A stretch of 64,000 nt of DNA from Solibacillus isronensis (GTDB taxonomy: Bacteria; Bacillota; Bacilli; Bacillales_A; Planococcaceae): positions 124,001 through 188,000 of the forward strand of contig NZ_FVZN01000011.1 in the NCBI RefSeq assembly GCF_900168685.1. Direction: 5' to 3'. This document shows positions 55,601 through 63,843 of the stretch, piece by piece. The notes under the pieces were generated by a model. The model was not told the origin of the DNA, made no database searches, and saw only the letters and a list, made by a program, of their open reading frames with translations. A program made the position numbers and the translations under genes. Position 1 is the stretch's first letter, and the number at the start of each line of letters is the position of its first letter.

Positions 55601-57295
55601 TTGACGTGCAGTGTCTACTTTTTTCACTGCATCTAGTAAAATAGAATAATTATAAACGGCTGATTTATTACTAAGTCCGTTATAAGCACTTTGTGCATCA
55701 TCTACATTTTTTACATAACTTTCGTCCATTTCATCCAACTTGTTGATAATATCCACAACTGCAGATGTTTTTACATCGCTGGTCAAAGCTTCTTCGATTT
55801 CTTTTAGTTTCTGGTAATTAGATACTAGTAATCGCTGCCCTTCTGTTAGTGCCACATATAATTCTCGTGTAGCCATTACCGCTTCTTTAAATGTTTGCGT
55901 AGATTGATTTCCTGTATCCACTAATTTCTGAATTTCGGAAATTACCTTATTTGCCTTCTCATTATTCAAATCTTCTATACGTGACAATGGCAAAAATCCG
56001 GTATCTCCGTTAATCGTTTTATAACTTAAAATATTTGTCCCTAATTCAATCGACTGCAACTGCTCTTTTAAAACCAATTCAGGTTTATTTGAATTAAGTT
56101 CATAGCGATATAAATACTTTCCTTGGCTATCATTTATAAAATATAAGTATTTCCCTACAACCTCAATATTTGCTGCATCGCCAGACGTTTGCTCATAATA
56201 AACAATGCGACCTGTACCTGTCGTTGCATCACTACGATCAATTGCTAATGGAGTTGATGTAAGTGAAGTTAAATCCAATTGATATATTTCACCTGATGTT
56301 TGTGCATTCGGATAATATATATGCGTTGTTGATTGCGCTTGATTGTCAATCGTTTTGAAGTAATTGTATGTTGTATCTGTAACTTCAAAGTTTTCCTCAT
56401 TTAAAATACGACGCTCATTTGGTGAGTACGTCAAGAAATGGCGATATTGAATACGATTGTCACTTTTTTCTGCTGTATCGTTACTAGTTGCATCAAGGTG
56501 ATACCACTTCATACCGATTTTTACAATATTCCATGAACGGTATTCTCCATTTACAATTCCATATACATAACGGACCTCCATTGATGGAACTTGTTTTAGC
56601 AAAGTGTACATCCATAACGCATAGGCATGCGATGATAATCCGCTTATAGAAGCTAAGCGGTGATTTGTAGCTACATAATGCGTACTTTTCACTACATAGT
56701 CATGTATAACTTTAATTTTTGCAACTTCACCTGATGCCTCATCTACCTTTGCCTTAATATCACTATACTTAGCCTTTGCAGCATTGAAGTTAGTAGGTTG
56801 ACCATTTGTGATTGTATCGTAGTAGTTAACTGAGAAATCTAATTTCACCGATGTTAATACATCATTTTTTTTCGTTTCAGTCGCTTTTACACGCATATTA
56901 TTAAAAATCCCATAAACTTCAGTTACATCAAATGTTACGGTGTCACTAGAAGAATTTGTTGCAACTTTTGATGTATTTAATTCAGATAACAACTCTCCCA
57001 TCACTTTTTCAATTGCAATTTTATATGATGCAGTTTCTGCACCTGTATATGTAATCGTAAATCCTTTATTAAAACTCGCTAATTCAATTAAAATTTGATT
57101 TTTTAAATCCTTTTCATTATCTATCTTAAATGTCTTTGTGCTCGTTTGTTCTATAACTGAGGAAATCCCAGTAAAGCTATTCTTAATTTCAAAAATTTGT
57201 GAAGTAGTCACTTCCTCAGCCTGCACTGTCCCGGCAACAACAACACTTGCAGGAACTGCAACTAATGCTGCTATAATCTTTTTCGATTGGTTCAT
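52601..57295 (-). CDS. Giant SLH-domain surface protein with degenerate transglutaminase domain and helical repeats
   Basis: A 1564-residue exported protein. The signal peptide ends near VQA (24-26). A transglutaminase-like fold spans about 190-290: the usual Cys is S222 (SSHAYALWM), the usual His of HAWN is R253 (RSWN), and only D268 of the triad (YHLDAT) remains, so it is probably inactive. A propeller-like stretch follows (about 310-440). From about 450 to 1220 some nine helical repeats of 50-80 residues recur, with the pattern AYN.L..EA...V....L, forming a stalk. A beta-rich part follows (about 1250-1380), then three SLH modules (about 1385-1564) that bind pyruvylated wall polymer. GAAGGAG precedes ATG 57295. 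Probably an S-layer-associated scaffold or adhesin. Confidence 0.85.
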   Translation of the reverse strand: MNQSKKIIAALVAVPASVVVAGTVQAEEVTTSQIFEIKNSFTGISSVIEQTSTKTFKIDNEKDLKNQILIELASFNKGFTITYTGAETASYKIAIEKVMGELLSELNTSKVATNSSSDTVTFDVTEVYGIFNNMRVKATETKKNDVLTSVKLDFSVNYYDTITNGQPTNFNAAKAKYSDIKAKVDEASGEVAKIKVIHDYVVKSTHYVATNHRLASISGLSSHAYALWMYTLLKQVPSMEVRYVYGIVNGEYRSWNIVKIGMKWYHLDATSNDTAEKSDNRIQYRHFLTYSPNERRILNEENFEVTDTTYNYFKTIDNQAQSTTHIYYPNAQTSGEIYQLDLTSLTSTPLAIDRSDATTGTGRIVYYEQTSGDAANIEVVGKYLYFINDSQGKYLYRYELNSNKPELVLKEQLQSIELGTNILSYKTINGDTGFLPLSRIEDLNNEKANKVISEIQKLVDTGNQSTQTFKEAVMATRELYVALTEGQRLLVSNYQKLKEIEEALTSDVKTSAVVDIINKLDEMDESYVKNVDDAQSAYNGLSNKSAVYNYSILLDAVKKVDTARQLKKNLDSKVASVTNDDPFVQIPDFIVFVEDFLKKFDSYLPSIRNGVPRLGDIETYRERAVYLRQETEDFINTIKVIDEDASDFLTTMEVIREQYDDLLTSQKYIIKSADGNIVKEKLALMTSMKGQIEQLNELINSLTISDTITDEYVGKVQLAQALYNGMKLAQKKAISEENTEKLKSLVNRINVISEDASLKALISGITTLDFSEMTSLDNLISQVTSADSVSVVAANLGITEEQAVALLSTEVRAKLIEYRQLKGLAINSAKPLIIEMGTLDDEASTTTIQEVRQRYTDIIATDRRFEKFFIEGLEKLNIQEKRIKEALLATEAQNIIDSIELLSEESSYSEVQVVYQTYQALPEEVKNLVINKEKLLGLWDKVSKDATAFQKAIDDVNNAIEALNSQSTKEDIENVRAAYNELTQEQQDKINNYGKLDLLIEALEALEIELLNKIAAEKVVELIQVLNNESTPNEIKAARDAYTALTEEARRLVPKKVTENLEYFELLMGTQIAQAEKEAKVVMDRINRIDKTKYTEAQIKSIRLAYNSLSDFAKSFVTNLYLLIDGENYIIYQNTVVKQAKLDANAFDVYMNDISRSSTTQEIAKARSLYNNLSAEAKRHVTVLEKLIRLETMWRDPDYIELVYTYYPDYIHDIKPGGVVIEKPTYDPLYIPDDSASTVATSIPKTANWSQYETMTYQNGRYTTQITASQVKNIADRNMRLKAGDIEIVIPTSEIQSSAATVGVSVNVTNNQLHIQFTEGNRTKTFESTVEIHIPVAKLKANTSQVIQRVLSTGTSPASFKVDGSKFIIRTVTGGTFKASNSRVIYTDIPNNDQGRAIRELTKRGIVFNTKSRLVQSYKQVSKLDAAVMIASALDVSSNNKSKYLDIANTQQLKLVQGLLEAGIMSGATSSRFAPNATVTKQEAAIIIANMYRYLNQDLAKAYNELNFSYSDITNLTLEARQSIAILKLFGVVDGKGLFNPEKTLSRGEFAELIYNALIAIDYL

Positions 57296-57532
57296 ATAAG
57301 ATTTCTCCTTCAATTTCTATTTATGTACATAACTCAATACATTTTATATCGGTTCATATACCATATTTTAGAACAAAAATAGGTAGTTAATTATAAAAAA
57401 GAATGTATTTATGAAAGTAATCTTAGGAAAATATGAGCCCACATTTTTATAAGCGGGATGATTTTGTTAATTTGCGCGGAAAATATGAACATGCTACAGT
57501 AAAATTAATCCAATTATAAAGGAGGCTTTTTT

Positions 57533-58594
57533 ATGAAACGCTTCTACTTAGCATTTATTTCTATTATTTTAGGGCTGTCTTTTTTTATCTTTCCAACTAA
57601 CTCGGTAGCAGCAAAGCAAATTTTTAAAGATGTTCCACCAGACCATTATGCGTATGATGCGATTAAATGGGCATACGATTTCAATATTATAAACGGCTAT
57701 GCTAACGGTACATTCCGTCCAAACCAACCGGTCACAGAACAACAATTTGCTCAAATTTTAGTAGGCTACTTTGATTTGGAGCCTGTCTCGGAAGAACTGG
57801 AAAAATTCACGCCGAAAGCGATCCCATCCGATGCGAACTATAATACGCTTGCTGCCTATCAAGTACCTTTAAACGGCTATTTTCATAACAATATCCGAGG
57901 AAATGCTGTAAAACGTGGGACTGTTGCACAGGCAATTGCCTACATAGCAGATGGACAAACGACTTTAAATAAAGCAATCCGTTTTTTACTCGATCACCAT
58001 ATTTCTAACGGACAAAATGCAAAGTATGAGCAAACAAATTTACAGCGTTTTTTCGGTACAACAAATAATTTAACGCGTGCCCAGCTTGTTCTATTTTTTT
58101 ATAACATGCAAAATAAAAACTTCTTTTATCGTTCTGACATAGCAGAAGAGAGCTTTTCTAGTAATAGCCCTCTTTATCAGCGTGCTTCCTCAGCTCGCAA
58201 TATGCTAGATCGCTCACTGCTTGCTGGTGCAAACTGGTCCCCTGCTGCCGACAAAAAACCAAGTAAAACTTGGAACGGCGAGTATACGTATTTTCATACT
58301 TACGGAAAAGGCGACCTGGATTCAAAGGGACGTGTATTAACAATCTCTAATAGTACGAAAACCGGTTTCCAATTGACCTATTATACTTATGATGGTTGGG
58401 CATCCGGCACGATTGAAGGAACGGCGACATTTACATCTGATACAAAAGCACGGTTAACTAAAACAGCTGACGGTGACCGGTGTGTTATTGAGTTCGAAAG
58501 GCTTACTAACAAGACAGTTAAAACAACCGAGTTTTACTGTGAAACAGGCCGTGATCAAGGAACGACATATAATGGAACGCTCACTTTGGAGTAA
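57533..58594 (+). CDS. SLH-domain surface protein
   Basis: A 353-residue exported protein. The signal peptide ends near VAA (residues 24-26). An SLH module follows directly: FKDVPPDHYAYDAIKWAYD, then GYANGTFRPNQPVTEQQFA (about 30-80). A second, weaker SLH-like stretch (about 130-190) lacks the full motif. The C-terminal 110 residues are beta-rich and begin TWNGEYTYFH; two cysteines near the end (CVIEF, FYCET) may pair. AAAGGAGG precedes ATG 57533. It is divergent from the giant SLH gene and probably anchored to the same wall polymer. Function of the C-terminal domain unknown. Confidence 0.82.
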   Translation: MKRFYLAFISIILGLSFFIFPTNSVAAKQIFKDVPPDHYAYDAIKWAYDFNIINGYANGTFRPNQPVTEQQFAQILVGYFDLEPVSEELEKFTPKAIPSDANYNTLAAYQVPLNGYFHNNIRGNAVKRGTVAQAIAYIADGQTTLNKAIRFLLDHHISNGQNAKYEQTNLQRFFGTTNNLTRAQLVLFFYNMQNKNFFYRSDIAEESFSSNSPLYQRASSARNMLDRSLLAGANWSPAADKKPSKTWNGEYTYFHTYGKGDLDSKGRVLTISNSTKTGFQLTYYTYDGWASGTIEGTATFTSDTKARLTKTADGDRCVIEFERLTNKTVKTTEFYCETGRDQGTTYNGTLTLE

Positions 58595-58596
58595 CA

Positions 58597-58636
58597 AAAA
58601 GGTTCTTGTCTAATAAGGTGGAAGGAACCTTTTCAA
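58597..58636 (+). terminator. Terminator after the SLH gene
   Basis: AAAAGGTTC pairs perfectly with GAACCTTTT across a 19-nt loop; TTTTC ends it. It starts two bases after the stop. Confidence 0.7.
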
Positions 58637-58735
58637 GTTGGAATTTATCACTAAAAAATATTTACTTTATTTTGAAACTTATATCCAAATAATCCGTCTG
58701 TACGTTAATTCCAAAATAAAGAAAGGATTTAACCT

Positions 58736-60889
58736 ATGAAAAAAATCATTATTACCTGTGCGTTAATGCTCGTTTCTATTATCGGATTTTGCAGTTCTGC
58801 AACTGCGGCACCCTATGAGACATACAAAAATTTATATTATGTAATTTTTACAGCTGAAAGTGGAAAGCAAGAGGTACGAATTCTTGGCTCTTCTGCACCA
58901 AAAAACTTAATAATTCCCGAAACAATCGCCGGCTATCCAGTAACGGAAATTGCGGATAATGCTTTTGCGATTGATATTGAGTGGTTTAATTATGATGCTC
59001 CTGATTATGAAAAGAGAATTGTCCATACCGTTAGTTTTCCGAAAACGTTGAAACGAATCGGTGATGGAGCATTTACATACAACTCCCTTCAAAACGTTAC
59101 ATTACCAGCCGGACTTGAAGAAATCGGGACAGAAGCTTTTATGGGAAATTCTATGTCATCCCTTACTGTTCCGGATTCAGTCACAACAATCGGTGCATCC
59201 ATCGTCGGCACTCTATATAGCGATCGTAATGTAGAGGTGATTTTACCTGCTCATTTACAAAATAATCAGGACCACCAATATGAAAATTTATATTATGCCA
59301 TTACCGAAAATAACGGTAAACAGGAAATTAAAATTACCGGCTTTGACGAAAATGCAGGTGCTGAGTCCTTCAATATTCCAGCTGCAATCAACGGGATTCC
59401 CGTTACCGAAATTGCACCATTTGCCTTTACAACTAAACATTCCATCATTCCGGCTACTCACAAAGCAATGAATAAAGAGCCATTTAGTGTAACATTACCA
59501 AATACAATTCGTGTTATCGGACCTTATGCATTTGCATCCGTTAATTACGATAAAAATAAGCCGCTTCAACTTCCTGCTAGTTTGGAAGTAATCGGCAACA
59601 ATGCGTTCAGCTTCAGTGAGAATATATTCGGAGGTAAAACTCTTGTCTTACCGAACAACTTGAAAACAATCGGTAAGGAAGCATTCAGCAATAATAAAAT
59701 TGCCGGCGTAACAATTCCTGATTCTGTTACGCACCTTGGCCGTAAAGTCTTTTATTTAAACCGCTTGTCCCAAGTAAAAGTCGGCATTGGCATTAAAAAT
59801 ATTCCAGACTTTGCTTTTGCAAACAATGCCATTACAAGTTTAACTTTACCGAATTCATTACAGACAATTGGCCACAGTGCATTCCAGTACAATAAGCTGC
59901 CGCGCCTATCATTACCGAACAGCGTGACAAATATAGGACAGGATGCATTTGCCTTTAATAGTTTGACTGCATTAACGTTGTCAGATGGATTAAAAACTGT
60001 TTCGGCCAATGCATTTGCGAACAATAAACTAACAGATGTAACGATTCCAAAATCTGTCGTGGCCATTGAAAGTTTCGCTTTCCATACAAATAAACTTAAA
60101 TCCGTAAAATTCCCGGCAACATTAAAGCTAATTGGTGACCAAGCTTTTGAAACAAACGAATTAACATCGCTAACACTCCCGGAAAATGTGCAAAGTATTA
60201 AATACGGCGCCTTTAGCGATAATAAATTAACTAAAATCACCATTCCGTCAAAGCTAACTGTGATTGAAAGCTTTGTTTTTGCGGATAACAATTTAACTAA
60301 AGTGACGATTCCTAAAAACATTAAAGTTATCGAACAATATGCATTCATAGACAATGCTTTATCATCTGTTTCATTAAAATACGGCTTAACATCAATTGGC
60401 CAGCATGCCTTTGATATGAACAGGTTAACTTCTCTCGTCATACCGGACAGTGTAACAGCGATGGGACCGTATGTATTTGCTAATAACAAATTAAAATCCG
60501 TTCAAATTTCTAAAAATATAAAAGTATTGAAAGAAGCTGCGTTTGCGAACAATGCGCTAAGTTCGGTTTCGATTCCTTCTAAAGTAACGACGATCAGCAA
60601 TGGTGCGTTTTTCAATAATAAGCTGACAAAGCTGACAGTGCCTGCAAATGTCCAGTCAGTAGAGTTCAGTTCAGTGCTTATGAACCCGCTCAAAACTATT
60701 ACATTAAAAGGAAAGAAAACAACAATCATTAAGTCCACTAATATTAGTAAAGCATCTGCTAATTATCAATTTGGACTAAATACAAAACCGCTGAACAATC
60801 TGTATACAACGAACAAGTATACAAAAGCTTTCGCAAAGTGGAATAAGCCCCAAACAACTCCGACGACACTTTATGTGAGATGGAAATAA
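58736..60889 (+). CDS. Exported BspA-type leucine-rich repeat protein
   Basis: A 717-residue secreted protein. A signal peptide (about 1-24, ending ATA) precedes two copies of a YENLYYxI start module (about 30-60 and 180-210), then about 17 tandem LRR_5 (BspA/TpLRR) units of 23 residues with pattern LTxVTIPxxVxxIGxxAFxxN (about 300-650). No cell-wall anchor or SLH domain is present, and the C-terminus ends TLYVRWK, a short strand like that of other secreted BspA proteins. Such repeats mediate adhesion. AAGAAAGG precedes ATG 58736. The adjacent SLH proteins suggest a cell-surface role. Confidence 0.87.
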   Translation: MKKIIITCALMLVSIIGFCSSATAAPYETYKNLYYVIFTAESGKQEVRILGSSAPKNLIIPETIAGYPVTEIADNAFAIDIEWFNYDAPDYEKRIVHTVSFPKTLKRIGDGAFTYNSLQNVTLPAGLEEIGTEAFMGNSMSSLTVPDSVTTIGASIVGTLYSDRNVEVILPAHLQNNQDHQYENLYYAITENNGKQEIKITGFDENAGAESFNIPAAINGIPVTEIAPFAFTTKHSIIPATHKAMNKEPFSVTLPNTIRVIGPYAFASVNYDKNKPLQLPASLEVIGNNAFSFSENIFGGKTLVLPNNLKTIGKEAFSNNKIAGVTIPDSVTHLGRKVFYLNRLSQVKVGIGIKNIPDFAFANNAITSLTLPNSLQTIGHSAFQYNKLPRLSLPNSVTNIGQDAFAFNSLTALTLSDGLKTVSANAFANNKLTDVTIPKSVVAIESFAFHTNKLKSVKFPATLKLIGDQAFETNELTSLTLPENVQSIKYGAFSDNKLTKITIPSKLTVIESFVFADNNLTKVTIPKNIKVIEQYAFIDNALSSVSLKYGLTSIGQHAFDMNRLTSLVIPDSVTAMGPYVFANNKLKSVQISKNIKVLKEAAFANNALSSVSIPSKVTTISNGAFFNNKLTKLTVPANVQSVEFSSVLMNPLKTITLKGKKTTIIKSTNISKASANYQFGLNTKPLNNLYTTNKYTKAFAKWNKPQTTPTTLYVRWK

Positions 60890-60900
60890 TATCTATAACA

Positions 60901-60932
60901 AAAACAGCTGCCTCCCCCAGGCAGCTGTTTTC
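60901..60932. terminator. Bidirectional terminator after the LRR gene
   Basis: AAAACAGCTGCCT pairs perfectly with AGGCAGCTGTTTT over 13 bp with a tight loop. It lies between convergent stops. Confidence 0.9.
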
Positions 60933-60934
60933 AT

Positions 60935-61978
60935 TTATTTTTCAATCAAACTTGTTACCGTAAAATACCATTCCCCGTTCCGCAACTCACGCACAATCAA
61001 ACCGCGTTGTTCTGCCAGGAGCGTTAATCCGATTATTTCAGAAATTATAAATGTAAAATATTTCGCAAAGCGGGCACCGTAGATTGCTTCTCCTAATTGT
61101 TTGGCCGTATGATGTCTTTCACTAATTTTGGATACAGCCTTTTGCAGCTTGTATTCTATTTTACTTAAGCTTTTCTCCATCACTTCATTCAAGTTTTCAT
61201 AAATCTCTTTATGCCCGGCAAATACGGTGCGCACATTGTAAGCTTTCGTTTTCTCAATCGAGTCTATATATTGGCTAATCGGGTTCGTTACGTTACCTGA
61301 ATCGTCATGGTCGATTAAAGCATTTGTCATACCCGTAGCCAGTAAAAAGTCCCCTGCAAATAACCAGCCTGTCTCCTCATCAAATAAACATATTGAATCC
61401 GGTGAGTGCCCGGGAGCAGCAATTACCCGTAATCCTGCGATTTCTTGCCCTTCTTCCAGTTTTAGAATTGGCGGATAGATCATTACGTGTTCTTTATTGT
61501 GAAGGGTATTCTCCATTTTCGCCATTCGTTCTTGGGCAAATTCCGGGACGCCGTATTGCTCATACAACCCATAGTAAAAGGTAAGCTTCTGCTGTAAGTA
61601 ATCATCTTCACACTTCAAACGGGGAATGGCGATTTCACTGGCATAGACCGGGACCGGATATTCTTTTGTAATTGGATTTACTACCCCGATATGGTCATTA
61701 TGAAAATGCGTTAAAATAATACGGGTAATTTGGGTAATTTTAATATTATAGTCTTTCAATCTTTGAAAGAAAAATTGCTCAAATTCATCATTTTTAATAC
61801 CCGCATCAATTAATGTAAAATCTTCTCCATTTTGGTATACATAACAGTTAATACTCCCTAGTCCACTATAGTCAGAAGGGAAAATAATCGGGTAGACTGC
61901 TTTATTACCTTTTTTTATGATCGCATCCAATTTTCCACCTGCTCCCACTGTTTTATACGCAGAAAGGGCATGCCCCAA
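60935..61978 (-). CDS. MBL-fold metallo-hydrolase
   Basis: A protein of up to 347 residues with the metallo-beta-lactamase fold. The zinc motif is H91-F-H93-N-D95-H96 in LTHFHNDHIG, followed by AAPGHSPDSI, LFAGDFLL and VFAGHKEI for the remaining ligands. The C-terminal 60 residues form a small helical domain as in glyoxalase II-like/RNase Z-like hydrolases of Bacilli. The start is doubtful: TTG 61978 has no well-placed site. TTG 61930, behind AGGTGG, gives 331 residues and fits relatives that begin near the YPIIFPS strand. Substrate unknown. Confidence 0.85.
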   Translation of the reverse strand: MGHALSAYKTVGAGGKLDAIIKKGNKAVYPIIFPSDYSGLGSINCYVYQNGEDFTLIDAGIKNDEFEQFFFQRLKDYNIKITQITRIILTHFHNDHIGVVNPITKEYPVPVYASEIAIPRLKCEDDYLQQKLTFYYGLYEQYGVPEFAQERMAKMENTLHNKEHVMIYPPILKLEEGQEIAGLRVIAAPGHSPDSICLFDEETGWLFAGDFLLATGMTNALIDHDDSGNVTNPISQYIDSIEKTKAYNVRTVFAGHKEIYENLNEVMEKSLSKIEYKLQKAVSKISERHHTAKQLGEAIYGARFAKYFTFIISEIIGLTLLAEQRGLIVRELRNGEWYFTVTSLIEK

Positions 61979-62126
61979 AATCCATTCCAGACAGCCCCCT
62001 CTATTGTATCTTTATAATACCTTACTATTCGTACTTCAAACAGTGAATACTTCCGTTATTACTCAATTATGTAGCAACAGGAAATACAAATTTTTAGAGA
62101 AAAGAAAAAACACATTGCAAAATGAA

Positions 62127-62169
62127 CTGCACCCCAATTGTTAGACACATCTAACAATAGGAGGTGCAG
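62127..62169 (+). promoter_or_regulatory. SD-sequestering hairpin at the IS left end
   Basis: A nested stem-loop: CTGCACC/GGTGCAG outside and ATTGTTAGA/TCTAACAAT inside with a CACA loop. The outer 3' strand contains part of AGGAGGTG, the ribosome site of orfA. A transcript entering from outside the IS would fold and hide the site; one started inside the element would not include the 5' arm. Confidence 0.65.
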
Positions 62170-62176
62170 TTTTTAT

Positions 62177-62689
62177 ATGGCGAAATATTCAGCAGAGGAA
62201 AAACTGAAAGCCGTTTTACGATACCTAGAGGGGAAAGAGAGTTCTATCGAAATCGCCCGATCGATAGGAACAGACCATGCGGCAATTATAAAATGGACAA
62301 AACAATATAGATATAACGGAGCAGAAGCCTTTATAAAACGATATACAAATTACTCGGCGCAGTTTAAACTAGACGTACTAAATCACATGATTGAATACGG
62401 TACGTCCTTAAATGAAACAGCGGCTATTTTTGGTATAGCAGCACCATCAACCATACTTCAATGGCGAAAACAGTTTGAAACAAAAGGATTCGATGCCCTT
62501 CAATCAAAGAAAAAGGGGCGTCCATCCATGAAAAAAGAAACGAACAAACAATCAAAAATAGCACCAGTAGAAGGCTCACCTGAAGCACTTCAAGCCGAAA
62601 TCAATCGTCTGCGTATGGAAAACGAGTATTTAAAAAAGTTGAACGCCTTAGTTCAAGCCAAGGAAAAATCACCAAAGAAGACAAAGTAA
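62177..62689 (+). CDS. IS3-family transposase OrfA
   Basis: A 170-residue DNA-binding subunit. Two helix-turn-helix units are seen (KLKAVLRYLEGKESSIEIAR near residues 8-27, and FKLDVLNHMIEYGTSLNETA near 61-80), then a basic hinge (KKKGRPSMKK) and a leucine-zipper-like end (about 135-158). This two-HTH layout is that of IS150/InsJ. ATG 62177 follows AGGAGGTG. Near the end, A AAA AAG allows a -1 shift into orfB to give the full transposase. Confidence 0.93.
   Translation: MAKYSAEEKLKAVLRYLEGKESSIEIARSIGTDHAAIIKWTKQYRYNGAEAFIKRYTNYSAQFKLDVLNHMIEYGTSLNETAAIFGIAAPSTILQWRKQFETKGFDALQSKKKGRPSMKKETNKQSKIAPVEGSPEALQAEINRLRMENEYLKKLNALVQAKEKSPKKTK
62632..62638 (+). other. Programmed -1 frameshift site A AAA AAG
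   Basis: The heptamer A AAA AAG stands in the right phase of orfA (TTA AAA AAG). After a -1 shift the frame reads VERLSSSQGKITKEDKVKV and continues without stop into orfB, the usual way IS3 elements make OrfAB. Confidence 0.85.
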
Positions 62690-63531
62690 AGGTCATCTAT
62701 GAATTAAGGCATAAATACTCGGTGAAGGCGCTTGTGGCATTCGCAGGCATTCCACGCAGCACGTACTATGATTTAGTAAAGAAGATGAATCGACCTGATC
62801 CAGATGCCGAACTAAAAGATGACATTCAATCGATTTATGAGGAACACGAAGGACGTTACGGGTATCGTCGTATACGTGATGAGCTAGCGAATCGTGGACA
62901 AAAGGTGAACCATAAAAAGGTTCAGCGTATCATGAAAGAACTAGGTTTAAAGTGCTTAGTGCGTATGAAGAAATACAAATCTTATAAAGGTACAGTCGGT
63001 AAAATTGCGCCGAATATTTTAGATCGTAACTTTACGGCTGAATGTCCAAATCAAAAGTGGGTAACGGATATTACGGAGTTTAAATTATTTGGTGAAAAGC
63101 TCTATTTATCGCCTGTTTTAGACTTATTTAATGGCGAAATCATCAGCTATACAATCGGTTCAAGACCGACGTACTCTTTAGTCTCAGAGATGTTGGATCA
63201 GGCTTTAGAACGCTTGCCCGCAGAACATCAGCTATTAATGCATTCCGATCAAGGCTGGCATTATCAAATGAAACAATATCGCCATGCGCTCCAATCAAGG
63301 GGCATTGTGCAAAGTATGTCACGTAAAGGCAACTGTTACGATAATTCCGTAATGGAGAACTTCTTTGGCATTATGAAGTCTGAATTCCTCTACTTAAAGG
63401 AATTCGAAAGTGTAGAGCACTTTAAGCAACAACTAGAAAACTATATAAACTATTACAACACGAAACGAATTAAGGCAAAATTAAAACTGAGCCCGGTACA
63501 ATACCGAACTCAGTTTAACCGAGCTGCCTAA
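62638..63531 (+). CDS. IS3-family transposase OrfB (DDE catalytic part)
   Basis: The frame is open from the frameshift site to 63531 (297 residues). It has the HTH_21 region (STYYDLVKK ... GYRRIRDELANRG) and the rve integrase core with all catalytic residues: Asp in WVTDITEFKL, Asp in LLMHSDQGWHY, and Glu in NSVMENFFGIMKSE. No good independent start exists (GTG 62722 lacks a site), so it is probably made only as the OrfAB fusion. The catalytic domain is intact. Confidence 0.92.
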   Translation, partial: VERLSSSQGKITKEDKVKVIYELRHKYSVKALVAFAGIPRSTYYDLVKKMNRPDPDAELKDDIQSIYEEHEGRYGYRRIRDELANRGQKVNHKKVQRIMKELGLKCLVRMKKYKSYKGTVGKIAPNILDRNFTAECPNQKWVTDITEFKLFGEKLYLSPVLDLFNGEIISYTIGSRPTYSLVSEMLDQALERLPAEHQLLMHSDQGWHYQMKQYRHALQSRGIVQSMSRKGNCYDNSVMENFFGIMKSEFLYLKEFESVEHFKQQLENYINYYNTKRIKAKLKLSPVQYRTQFNRAA

Positions 63532-63601
63532 ATGAAATAACCGTGTCTAACTTTTAGGGGTCACTTCAAAAATTTGCAATGTGTTTTCATTCAAGTGTAT
63601 A

Positions 63602-63673
63602 TGACCCGTACGGGATTCGAACCCGTGTTACCGCCGTGAAAGGGCGGTGTCTTAACCACTTGACCAACGGGCC
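63602..63673 (-). tRNA. tRNA-Glu (anticodon UUC)
   Basis: Minus-strand cloverleaf from GGCCCGT to ACGGGTC plus discriminator A; anticodon loop CTTTCAC gives UUC. The T-loop GGTTCGAATCC is standard. CCA is not encoded, unlike in its neighbours. Last gene of the cluster before the split terminator. Confidence 0.93.
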
Positions 63674-63675
63674 AA

Positions 63676-63751
63676 TGGCTCCGAAGGCAGGACTCGAACC
63701 TGCGACCTGCCGGTTAACAGCCGGATGCTCTACCAACTGAGCTACTTCGGA
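63676..63751 (-). tRNA. tRNA-Asn (anticodon GUU)
   Basis: Acceptor TCCGAAG/CTTCGGA, D-arm AGCTCAGTTGGTAGAGC, anticodon GUU within GGCTGTTAACC, T-loop GGTTCGAGTCC, encoded CCA. Confidence 0.95.
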
Positions 63752-63760
63752 ATAATACTA

Positions 63761-63837
<77 letters not shown>

Positions 63838-63843
63838 ATAGTA

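Larger units (their letters stand above)
62123..63568 (+). mobile_element. IS3-family insertion sequence (IS150-like), intact
   Basis: A 1446-bp element bounded by TG...CA. Left end TGAACTGCACCCCA and right end (reverse complement) TGAAGTGACCCCT continue to a shared GTTAGACAC, giving imperfect inverted repeats of about 26 bp. AAAA flanks both sides (62119-62122 and 63569-63572), consistent with the 3-4 bp target duplication of the family. Two overlapping genes with a frameshift site lie inside, and no defect is visible, so it may be active. It is inserted in the loop of a transcription terminator. Confidence 0.92.
62107..63587 (-). terminator. tRNA-operon terminator split by the IS element
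   Basis: On the minus strand AAAACACATTGC (63587-63576) lies 15 bases past the tRNA-Glu gene; its exact partner GCAATGTGTTTT (62118-62107), followed by a T-rich tract, lies on the other side of the IS3 element. Joined without the IS and one target-duplication copy, they form a perfect 12-bp stem, a 7-nt A/T loop and a T tract: a standard terminator for the leftward tRNA cluster, now interrupted by 1.45 kb. Confidence 0.8.

Noticed and set aside
59752-60489. A 245-residue open frame opposite the LRR gene
   Set aside because: It arises from the regular 69-nt repeats on the other strand; repeat-driven absence of stops explains it.
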